A stretch of DNA of 64,000 nucleotides. Origin: CAYOSU01 sp964541255. Lineage in GTDB: Bacteria; Bacillota; Clostridia; Christensenellales; CAMQZB01. Position numbers and translations under genes: made by a program. The stretch is from the NCBI GenBank assembly GCA_964541255.1, contig CAZIPL010000002.1, forward strand, positions 13,346-77,345, in the 5' to 3' direction. Of the stretch, positions 42,424-49,295 are shown one piece after another; within the stretch, counting starts at the first letter, position 1; each line of letters opens with the position of its first letter. The notes below the pieces were generated by a model that saw only the letters and a program-made list of their open reading frames with translations, was not told where the DNA came from and made no database searches.

Positions 42424-43398
42424 ATGGAAAAGTTCGGTTGGTGTTTTATCGGAACGGGTAGACTTGCAAATCAGGTTGCAGATCAAATCATTAAAAGCGG
42501 TAGGCACGAGATTGTTTCTTGCTATACGAGAAACTTCGAAAACGCAAAAGCGTTTGGTGAAAAGTTCGGTGCAAAGGCTTATGAAAACGCAGAAGACGCA
42601 ATGAGTGCCGAGTGTGTTGATTGCGTATATATCGTAACAACGCACAACGTACATTATCGCTTTGCAAAAATGGCGATAGAGCTTAGTAAACCCGTACTTT
42701 GCGAAAAAGCGTTTACGGTTACGGCGAAAGAGGCGGACGAATTGATTGCGTTGGCGAAAGAGAAAAAGGTCTATCTTGCCGAAGCTATGTGGACGTGGTT
42801 TTCGCCCGTTGCGAACAAGGTCAAGGAATGGGTGGACTGCGAATTGGGTGAAATACTCGATGCGAAGTTTTTTTATCATATGAAATCGATAAATTACGCG
42901 CCGAGAGTTTCCGATCCGAAGCGTGCCGGCGGAGCGTTGCTTGACATTACCGTCTATCCGATTACATACGCATACAGACTTTGGGGTATGCCCGAAAAAA
43001 TCGAGGCGGTAGGAAAAATCGAAAACGGCATAGACGTGGGCGAAGACGTTACGCTTTATTTTGAAAACGGCAAAAAGGCGTTTATTACGGCTTCCATTGT
43101 CGATATGAAAGGCAAGGAAAAGTTGACGATTGTCGGAGAAAACGGAAAGATAATCGCGCCATACTTCCATTGCTTAAACAGCGTAAGCATGAAGCTTAAA
43201 GGAAAAAGAAAGACGAAATTCAAAGGTAACGGCGGATTTGTTATCTCATATCTTGAAGAGTTCGACAAGGTTTCCGAAGAAATCAGACAAGGCTTGACGG
43301 AAAGTAGGTTCGTTCCTCTTCAAGCTACGTCCGACGTTATGCACATTATGGACGAGGTGAGAAATCAAATAGGATTGAATTATTCGGAGCTTGAATAA
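42424..43398 (+). CDS. Gfo/Idh/MocA-family NAD(P)-dependent oxidoreductase
   Basis: A 324-aa sugar-type dehydrogenase. The N-terminal Rossmann motif is FIGTGRLANQVADQI, then YIVTTHNVHYRFAKMA and the family's LCEKAFTVTAKEADEL. It continues with LAEAMWTWFSPV and the C-terminal substrate domain from GGALLDITVYPITYAYRLWG onwards. AGGAG precedes the ATG. It follows the flavin trio after 9 bp, so it may share the transcript, although its role looks sugar-related. A terminator is at 43547. Confidence 0.9.
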   Translation: MEKFGWCFIGTGRLANQVADQIIKSGRHEIVSCYTRNFENAKAFGEKFGAKAYENAEDAMSAECVDCVYIVTTHNVHYRFAKMAIELSKPVLCEKAFTVTAKEADELIALAKEKKVYLAEAMWTWFSPVANKVKEWVDCELGEILDAKFFYHMKSINYAPRVSDPKRAGGALLDITVYPITYAYRLWGMPEKIEAVGKIENGIDVGEDVTLYFENGKKAFITASIVDMKGKEKLTIVGENGKIIAPYFHCLNSVSMKLKGKRKTKFKGNGGFVISYLEEFDKVSEEIRQGLTESRFVPLQATSDVMHIMDEVRNQIGLNYSELE

Positions 43399-43546
43399 GT
43401 AATTGATTTCAAGAGTTGGTTCATATAATTCCAAAAGGTTTTTGCATGGATTATTTATCTTCGTAACAGAATATGGATTATCTGTTTGTGTATAATCTTT
43501 TGGATTGTATCTCAAACAATAAAAAAGTTTAATATAACAAGTTTAG

Positions 43547-43576
43547 ACGAGTTCGATTTTGTCGAGCTCGTTTTTT
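43547..43576 (+). terminator. Rho-independent terminator after the Gfo/Idh gene
   Basis: ACGAGTTCGA (43547-43556) pairs with TCGAGCTCGT (43562-43571), one G-T pair, followed by TTTTTT. It ends the transcription unit that starts with apbE. Confidence 0.85.
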
Positions 43577-43771
43577 ATGTAAAAAAGAATCGATAGGCTA
43601 TCCGTTGACGATCTCGCAATTGAGCGATAACTTCTTATGGGGTGTAATACGCAAAGTATTATTTCGTTTGTTTGCCTTGTTTTTCTTTAATCTCGGGTTA
43701 AAACGCGAGATACCTCAAAGTGGTCTTTCTTGTGATTTTCAAATTTTTTTTGTAGTTATACTGTCGTTAAT

Positions 43772-43841
43772 GATACTATTTTACGAATATGTTTCAAAAG
43801 GGCGGACGGGTATTGACAACGGTGTTTTGTTGGCTTAAAAT
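43772..43841 (+). promoter_or_regulatory. Promoter of the MBL hydrolase gene with shared upstream element
   Basis: TTGACA (43813-43818), 17 bp and TAAAAT (43836-43841), a near-perfect promoter. The upstream element GATAC (43772) and ATATGTTTCA (43787) keep the 15-bp and 41-bp spacings seen at 36136 and 48119. The stretch CAAAAGGGCGG before the -35 also matches 48119. Confidence 0.85.
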
Positions 43842-43851
43842 AGCTTTATTC

Positions 43852-43865
43852 GATACTGTAGTATC
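43852..43865 (+). promoter_or_regulatory. TetR-type operator, GATAC-TGTA-GTATC
   Basis: A perfect palindrome beginning 10 bp after the -10 box, at about +4 to +17, where a bound repressor would block transcription. It matches palindromes at 47135 and 48197 in all ten arm positions. Confidence 0.75.
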
Positions 43866-43881
43866 ATTTTTAGGGGGATTT

Positions 43882-44724
43882 ATGCCTAAAATCAAAAGAG
43901 CGGTCGATTATATCGTCAAAGAAGTGATGCCGAATGTTTGGGAGATTTGCGCGTCCGCCGTGCAAATGCATTTGGTGGTAGGATGCACTCATGCGCTTTT
44001 GATAGACACGGGATACGGATTAGACGATCCGACGCCTATAATAAAGTCAATAACAGATCTTCCGCTTTATGTCCTCAATTCGCACGGTCATATAGACCAT
44101 GCCGGCGGCAACGGATTTTTCGAAAAGGCATATATGCACCCCGACGACATCGAACCGTATACGAGGCAAAACGGCGAGGAAATGCGAAGAGGGGTTGTCG
44201 AAACTCTGAAGTTTTTCCAAAAGATATTGTTTTTCAGGCGTATCGTTCCGAAAAACTTAGACGTCGAAAAATATGCGAAAGTCGAGTTCGATAATTTTAT
44301 CGATATACGCGAGGGCTTCGAGTTCGATTTAGGCGGACTCACGGCAAAAATCATCGAGCTTCCCGGACACACGAAAGGCTCTGTCGGCATTTTAATCGAG
44401 GAACTTAGGCTTTTATATACGACCGACGCGATTTGCCCTGCGACTTGGCTTTTTCTTCCCGAATCGACTAAGCTTTCGGAATACGTCAAATCGATAGAAA
44501 AAGCGCTGTCGATCGATTTTGATTATTTCATCACGGGACATTCGCCGAAGCTTTTTCCGAAAAAGGATATGTATGACTATTTAGCTGTTGCGAAAGACCC
44601 CGATTTCGAGCACGGCAAAAAGAAAAAGGCAACCGCGTTTAGCGGAGGGCGTGTCGAAGTCGTTTGCTACGGCAAAGAAAAACGGAAGGGCATTTCGCTT
44701 CATATTTCAGAAGATAAGCTATAG
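43882..44724 (+). CDS. MBL-fold metallo-hydrolase
   Basis: A 280-aa cytoplasmic metallo-beta-lactamase-fold hydrolase. Metal ligands are visible in LNSHGHIDHAGG (the HxHxDH motif), the histidine in LPGHTKGSVGI, the aspartate in YTTDAICP and the terminal GHSPKLFPK. The ATG at 43882 has AGGGGG upstream; an earlier in-frame start lies before the promoter and is not transcribed. Repression by the GATAC palindrome places it in the same regulon as the 47403 TetR gene. Substrate unknown. Confidence 0.85.
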   Translation: MPKIKRAVDYIVKEVMPNVWEICASAVQMHLVVGCTHALLIDTGYGLDDPTPIIKSITDLPLYVLNSHGHIDHAGGNGFFEKAYMHPDDIEPYTRQNGEEMRRGVVETLKFFQKILFFRRIVPKNLDVEKYAKVEFDNFIDIREGFEFDLGGLTAKIIELPGHTKGSVGILIEELRLLYTTDAICPATWLFLPESTKLSEYVKSIEKALSIDFDYFITGHSPKLFPKKDMYDYLAVAKDPDFEHGKKKKATAFSGGRVEVVCYGKEKRKGISLHISEDKL

Positions 44725-44840
44725 TAATTCGATTTTATAAATAATAGGAATAATGCGGCTTGTTGTTTCGAGCTTAGAAATCTTTAAGACAAAATAGAGA
44801 AGAATTATTAAAAAGAACAAAAGAATTGCGTTCTAAATTT

Positions 44841-44905
44841 GATGTGAACCCCAAAGGTTAGACATGAAAGTGACAAACTTTAGGAGGTGCATTTCAATTT
44901 ACTAC
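44841..44905 (+). mobile_element. Remnant of an IS3-family (IS150-like) left end
   Basis: TGTGAACCCCAAAGGTTAGA matches the terminal-repeat type of IS150-like elements. It is followed by AGGAGGTGCATTTCA, the usual ribosome site before a transposase start, here with the start codon lost. The related copy at 9002 shares 21 of 25 positions. No transposase is present. Confidence 0.5.
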
Positions 44906-44996
44906 GGTTTATTGAAAAACAAAATATGGTTTTAATCCGAAAGCCTCTAATAAAGCTTTCGGGGCAGATAAATAACATAATATCAGGAGGAAAATT

Positions 44997-46472
44997 ATGG
45001 CAAAACAAAAGGTAAACAAGCATCCCGATTGGCAGATGACGAGTGCCGAAAGAAAGTGGTATTACATAGGCGATACCGGAAGACTTTTCGGCTCGACGCT
45101 TATTACAAGCTATATGACGTTGTTTTTGATGTTTCAAGGAATATCGACTGCGGCAGTTGCCACGGCAATTATGATCGTCAAGATCATCGACGCTGCGGAC
45201 GACGTTATTTTCGGTTTTATTGTAGACAAATTAAAATTGACGGAATGGAAAGCGTTTAAAAAAATTACGGGAAGCGGTAAATATATGCCGTGGTATAGGT
45301 TGACGTTCTGGATGTTCCCCGTCGCAACCATTCTTTTCTTCCTTATGCCTAAGTCTTTCCCCGAAGCAGCTAAGGTTGCGTGGTTCTTCGTAACGTATTT
45401 GCTATATGACTTGACCTGCACGCTTTCGGAAGTCCCGATGCAGTCGATGGTAATGACCCTCACCGAAAGCCCGTCTGAGAGAAATAACATCTTGACGGTC
45501 AAGGGCGTTATCACGGTAGTTGCGGCGGTTCTTCTTGCGATTATCGTATCGTTCCTTATTAGCGAAAGTGTCGGTATGTCAATCTCTACAGTCGGCGTAG
45601 GATTCTCCGTATTGTTCCTTTTGATGATGCTTCCTATGGCATTCAAGGTCAACGAGCACAACACCGAGCTTAAGAACGTCGTAGAGGAGGGCTCGCAAGA
45701 AAAATATACCTTTAAGGATATGATTAAGTGCGTATTTACCAATAAGTACATCTTCGTATTCTTCCTTGCAACTATTGTCTTCACGGTTCTTTTGACGAGA
45801 ATGGCTGTCGAAACGTTTATCGCGTTCTATATTTTCAACGATTCGATGATATTTACATACGTAATGCTCATAGGCTTTGTCCCCGGAATTATCATAAGCG
45901 GGCTTTGCGGAAAGATCGCGGACAAAATGGGCAAAAAGAATTTGCTTTCGTTGATATTCGTTCTTTTGGCGGCGGCATCACTCATTATTTATTTCTTTGG
46001 CAGAGGTAATAAGGTATTTTTTATCGTAATCGGAGGACTTTGTGCAATCCCCAATGCTCTCGTAGAGGTTGTCAGAACATATATCGCACCTGACACAATC
46101 GAATATACGAGATATAAAACGGGTAAAGATTGCTCCGGTATCTTCTATTCGTTGCAGTCTTTCATAAAGAAAGCTACGAACGGTATCGCAAGCTCTTTAG
46201 CACTCTTCATTTTGGCGTTCAACGGCTGGCAAGAAGTTACCGCAGACAGCTTTGCGGATCTTTTGGCGCAGGGCGTAACGCAGACCCCTCAGGCTCTTGA
46301 CGCACTTTGGAACGTAGGATATCTTATTCCCGCGTTCGGTTGCATTATCGCGGCTGTTCTTATGCTCGTTCTTTATAACTTAAAAGATAAAGACGCTGCT
46401 TTGATGGCGCAGTGTAACGCGGGTACCATAACGAGAGAAGAGTGCGAAGCTCAGCTTTCGAGAAAGTATTGA
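44997..46472 (+). CDS. Glycoside-pentoside-hexuronide (GPH/MelB-type) cation symporter
   Basis: A 491-aa transporter with about 12 membrane helices of the MelB-type. Recognisable points are the N-terminal YYIGDTGRLFGSTLITSYM, DAADDVIFGFIVDKL (the loop-2 region carrying the aspartates for cation coupling), and DTIEYTRYKTGKDCSGIFYS, which is typical of GPH proteins. AGGAGG precedes the ATG at 44997. No promoter is obvious, because the upstream 272 bp carry the IS remnant and a GCTTTCGG hairpin. Probably imports oligosaccharides for the glycosidases further on. Confidence 0.88.
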   Translation: MAKQKVNKHPDWQMTSAERKWYYIGDTGRLFGSTLITSYMTLFLMFQGISTAAVATAIMIVKIIDAADDVIFGFIVDKLKLTEWKAFKKITGSGKYMPWYRLTFWMFPVATILFFLMPKSFPEAAKVAWFFVTYLLYDLTCTLSEVPMQSMVMTLTESPSERNNILTVKGVITVVAAVLLAIIVSFLISESVGMSISTVGVGFSVLFLLMMLPMAFKVNEHNTELKNVVEEGSQEKYTFKDMIKCVFTNKYIFVFFLATIVFTVLLTRMAVETFIAFYIFNDSMIFTYVMLIGFVPGIIISGLCGKIADKMGKKNLLSLIFVLLAAASLIIYFFGRGNKVFFIVIGGLCAIPNALVEVVRTYIAPDTIEYTRYKTGKDCSGIFYSLQSFIKKATNGIASSLALFILAFNGWQEVTADSFADLLAQGVTQTPQALDALWNVGYLIPAFGCIIAAVLMLVLYNLKDKDAALMAQCNAGTITREECEAQLSRKY

Positions 46473-46491
46473 TTATATTGTAAATGCGGCG

Positions 46492-46528
46492 AGGCTTCCG
46501 CTTTCCTAAACAAAAGCGGAAACCTTTT
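46492..46528 (+). terminator. Rho-independent terminator of the GPH symporter gene
   Basis: AGGCTTCCGCTTT (46492-46504) pairs with AAAGCGGAAACCT (46513-46525) with a single mismatch, followed by TTTT. Confidence 0.8.
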
Positions 46529-46544
46529 CCATAATATATACGAA

Positions 46545-46690
46545 ATTACTTACTTGTAAGGGCTTGGAGTTTAGCGGTATTGCTAAAATATAACAATCCT
46601 TCAGTCTGCTACGCAGACAGCTCCCTTACTAAAGGAGCCTTTGGTTTTGTGGCAAAACAAAAATTGTTGTGCATAGATTTTATCACGAGA
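46545..46690. repeat. Dispersed repeat, copy 1, with REP-like hairpins
   Basis: It holds GTCTGC-TAC-GCAGAC (46604-46618) and CTCCCTT-ACTA-AAGGAG hairpins, in the CCTTCAGTCTGC..GCAGACAGCTCC form that I remember from dispersed palindromes of gut Clostridia. The end GTTTTGTGGCAAAAC (46644-46658) is identical to 47328-47342 in copy 2. Confidence 0.55.
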
Positions 46691-47113
46691 TAAGAGACTT
46701 ACGTGAAAGGCAATATAAAAAGCAAAAGCAAAAATACACCTATTTGGGGCAGTCCTGCCCATTCGGTTTTTTCTCAATATACTTTTTAACTTTGGAAAAG
46801 GCTTTGCGATTATGCAAGGTCTTTTCTATTTTTCGTTAAAGCTATAAAGAATATCGATTGTATTTTGGAATATATGGCGTAAATTATTTATAGTGTGCTT
46901 TTTCTTCGGAATAGACTATCGTATAACGTCTTAGTAATTTTTAGTGTTATCTATACGTCGATTTGTAAAAAAACGAATTTATAAAGTCTTAAAATTGCGT
47001 AGTGTCGTAACTAATCTATGGGTTTTACTATTAGATATATAAATGTTGCGCTTGTGCTGTGGGACGGTCTTCTTTGTTTTGTTACAGAAATCGGATTATT
47101 TTTTTGGTCGATA
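46691..47113. other. Intergenic region with two hairpins and no gene
   Basis: GGGCAG-TC-CTGCCC near 46747 and AAAAGGCTTTGC / GCAAGGTCTTTT (46796-46825) are the only structures I see. No open frame with a ribosome site is present. Confidence 0.4.
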
Positions 47114-47148
47114 TTGACAAATTTATGATAAAATGATACTATAGTATC
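47114..47148 (+). promoter_or_regulatory. Promoter and operator of the tetR gene
   Basis: TTGACA (47114-47119), 17 bp and TACTAT (47137-47142). The palindrome GATAC-TATA-GTATC (47135-47148) covers the -10 box. This predicts autorepression by the gene at 47403. Confidence 0.75.
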
Positions 47149-47261
47149 GAAAACGAATCGTTTCAATGGATATGCGTTATTAAAACAAAAAGTTTTAATA
47201 AAAAAGTTGCGGTAATGATTGTGCGTTTGCGAAAAAGCGTACGGCTTAAATAATAATAGAG

Positions 47262-47373
47262 ATTACAAACTTGCTTGCAAGGGTTTGGAATTTCGCAATA
47301 TTTCAAGCTTAGAAGCACAAAACTATCGTTTTGTGGCAAAACACACTTGTTTTGCAAAGATTTTTACGCAAGA
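47262..47373. repeat. Dispersed repeat, copy 2
   Basis: It starts ATTACAAACTTGCTTGCAAG and ends GATTTTTACGCAAGA. The flanks match copy 1 at 46545 but the central palindromes are missing. Part of the tetR leader. Confidence 0.45.
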
Positions 47374-47402
47374 CAAATATCTATATAAAGAGGGGGAAAT
47401 CG

Positions 47403-47918
47403 ATGTCAAAGGATATTAACAAAGTTTCGTTCATAAAAGACTGTATGGCGGACGCACTCGAAACGCTTATGAAAGACCGTGCGATAAAGGATATTTCTAT
47501 CGACGAAATAACCAATTTGGCGGGAGTAGGGCGAGCTACTTATTTTCGCAATTTCGATTCGAAGTACGAGGTGCTTGCCTATAAGCAAATAAAGGAGTGG
47601 AAAGCTTGGCGCGACAAGCATAATCTGGGTCCGACCGAAGAATTTGATTTCAATAATGCGTTATCGACTTTCCAGTTCCAATATAACATAAGAGAGCGTA
47701 CCCGCCGCCGTTTCACGCACCCGGAGGAGTATAAGCTCGTCAATTCGATAGTTATCAAAGAGGTTATTATCCCGGACTCCAATAACGAATATACGGATAT
47801 GTATAAAATCGCATTCTTTTCTTACGGGCTTGTAGGGCTTCTTCAAAAGTGGGCGGAGAACGATTTCAAAGAATCCCCCGAAGAGATGGTTACTATGGTC
47901 GGCAAGTGGCTAAAATAA
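47403..47918 (+). CDS. TetR family regulator, predicted repressor of the GATAC regulon
   Basis: A 171-aa TetR-type repressor. The DNA-binding domain is at the N-terminus: FIKDCMADALETLMKDRAIK, then ISIDEITNLAGVGRATYFRNF, the recognition helix, then KYEVLAYKQIKEW. The C-terminal domain includes IKEVIIPDSNNEYTDMYKIAF and EMVTMVGKWLK. The ATG at 47403 has GAGGGGG upstream. Its own promoter carries a GATAC-N4-GTATC palindrome, and the same palindrome occurs before the MBL hydrolase and the esterase operon, so these are its predicted targets. Ligand likely a sugar or glycoside, inferred from the targets. Confidence 0.87.
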   Translation: MSKDINKVSFIKDCMADALETLMKDRAIKDISIDEITNLAGVGRATYFRNFDSKYEVLAYKQIKEWKAWRDKHNLGPTEEFDFNNALSTFQFQYNIRERTRRRFTHPEEYKLVNSIVIKEVIIPDSNNEYTDMYKIAFFSYGLVGLLQKWAENDFKESPEEMVTMVGKWLK

Positions 47919-48046
47919 ATATAACAATCTGCTTACTGTCGTAGAATTTGTAATCAAGAAATAGATTTTTTTAAGGGCGAAAAGGTATACTCTTAGCCGA
48001 AAATGAAGATGGTGACATCTTTTGCTTGCAACTTAAAATTGGTTTT

Positions 48047-48087
48047 ATATGCACTTCAAATTGCTATTGAGGTGCATATCGTTTTTT
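48047..48087 (+). terminator. Terminator of the tetR gene
   Basis: ATATGCACTTCAA (48047-48059) pairs with TTGAGGTGCATAT (48067-48079), with one G-T pair, followed by CGTTTTTT. Confidence 0.8.
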
Positions 48088-48118
48088 ACGCATTTTTTAT
48101 TATCAAAGCAATGTGATT

Positions 48119-48188
48119 GATACTTTTAAGTCAATATGTTTCAAAACGGCGGGGCGGTATTGACTTGCCGATTCTTATGGGGTAAACT
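48119..48188 (+). promoter_or_regulatory. Promoter of the esterase/rhamnosidase operon with shared upstream element
   Basis: TTGACT (48160-48165), 17 bp and TAAACT (48183-48188). Upstream GATAC (48119) and ATATGTTTCA (48134) keep the 15- and 41-bp spacings, and CAAAACGGCGG follows as at 43772. Confidence 0.85.
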
Positions 48189-48196
48189 TAATATAT

Positions 48197-48210
48197 GATA
48201 CTTTGGTATC
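48197..48210 (+). promoter_or_regulatory. TetR-type operator, GATAC-TTTG-GTATC
   Basis: A palindrome starting 9 bp after the -10 box, with the same arms as those at 43852 and 47135. It is expected to repress the operon starting at 48278. Confidence 0.75.
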
Positions 48211-48277
48211 ACGTAATATGTGTGTATAAAACATAAATAGAAGCGAAAACAAAAAGAGTTTTTGAAAGGAGAGAAAA

Positions 48278-49291
48278 ATGGAATTTAAGAAAGTGGTTTT
48301 CAACGAAGAAAAGAACGTTTATATGAAGTGCTACATTCAAGAATGCGGAGGTGAGTTTACTAATCTCAAATCTCGTCCCGCGATGATCGTTCTACCCGGC
48401 GGAGCATATGCTATGTGTAGTGAAAAAGAAGCCGATTCCGTTGCGCTTTCTTATGCCAAGCACGGTTTCCAGACATTTATTTTATATTATTCTCTTGCAG
48501 GCGTCGGAATGAAATGGCCTGACCCTTTGAACGATTACGACAATGCGGTGGAATACATAAAAGAGCATGCCGAGGAGCTTGGCGTCGATACGGAAAGAAT
48601 TTGCTGCGTAGGCTTTTCCGCAGGCGGACACTTGGCTTCGATGGCGGCAACGAGCGCGAAGCACAAGCCGCAAGCGGCCGTTTTGGTATATCCGGGGCTT
48701 AAATGTATGTCGTACGTTCCCAACGCTTGCGAATTTGTCAATGAAGATACTTCGCCGTGCTTTATCGTCGGAACGCGCGACGATATGATTTCTCCCAAAG
48801 AGACGTTGGAATTTGCCGATAAATTGACGGATTTCGATATAAGGTATGAATATCATATATATTCATTCGGCCCTCACGGCTGTTCGACGGGCGCACATTT
48901 CGTTGTTCCCGTTGAAACGCATATTACCGAAAGATTCTCTCACTGGGTAGAGGATTCGATAGGCTTCATCAAAGAGCTTATCGGGGATTTCGGTGTAAAC
49001 GGAATGACTGAGCCTAAAACCACTCGATATATCAACGGCAATCACGAAAATAAGTACTCAATTGATTGCACGTTCAATTATCTTGTGAAAAACGAAGCGA
49101 CGTTGTTTGCCGTCGAGCCTCTTCTTGCGGCAGTTCGCGCAATGTTCCCGCCGAAAGAGGGAGAGGAATCGAATGGCGACGTTCTCGGAATTTTGGGGAA
49201 CATGACGGCAAGAGAGCTTTATCGAACAATCAAATATCCCGAAGAAGCTATTATTGCGTTAGACGAAAAGCTCAAGGAAATAGAAAAATAA
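48278..49291 (+). CDS. Alpha/beta hydrolase, esterase type, with extra C-terminal domain
   Basis: A 337-aa cytoplasmic hydrolase of the BD-FAE/acetyl-esterase type: LPGGAYAMCSEKEADSVALS, then the nucleophile Ser in CCVGFSAGGHLASMAA, the FIVGTRDDMI Asp region and YSFGPHGCSTG with the catalytic His. About 95 residues after VNGMTEPKTTRYING are not part of the usual fold. AAAGGAG precedes the ATG. First gene of a three-gene operon with the GH78 gene (4 bp) and a second hydrolase. Likely removes acetyl or similar esters from plant glycans. Confidence 0.85.
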   Translation: MEFKKVVFNEEKNVYMKCYIQECGGEFTNLKSRPAMIVLPGGAYAMCSEKEADSVALSYAKHGFQTFILYYSLAGVGMKWPDPLNDYDNAVEYIKEHAEELGVDTERICCVGFSAGGHLASMAATSAKHKPQAAVLVYPGLKCMSYVPNACEFVNEDTSPCFIVGTRDDMISPKETLEFADKLTDFDIRYEYHIYSFGPHGCSTGAHFVVPVETHITERFSHWVEDSIGFIKELIGDFGVNGMTEPKTTRYINGNHENKYSIDCTFNYLVKNEATLFAVEPLLAAVRAMFPPKEGEESNGDVLGILGNMTARELYRTIKYPEEAIIALDEKLKEIEK

Positions 49292-49295
49292 TCGA

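Noticed and set aside
43605..43838. A 77-codon plus-strand open frame before the MBL gene
   Set aside because: It covers the promoter and the conserved upstream element and has no ribosome site.
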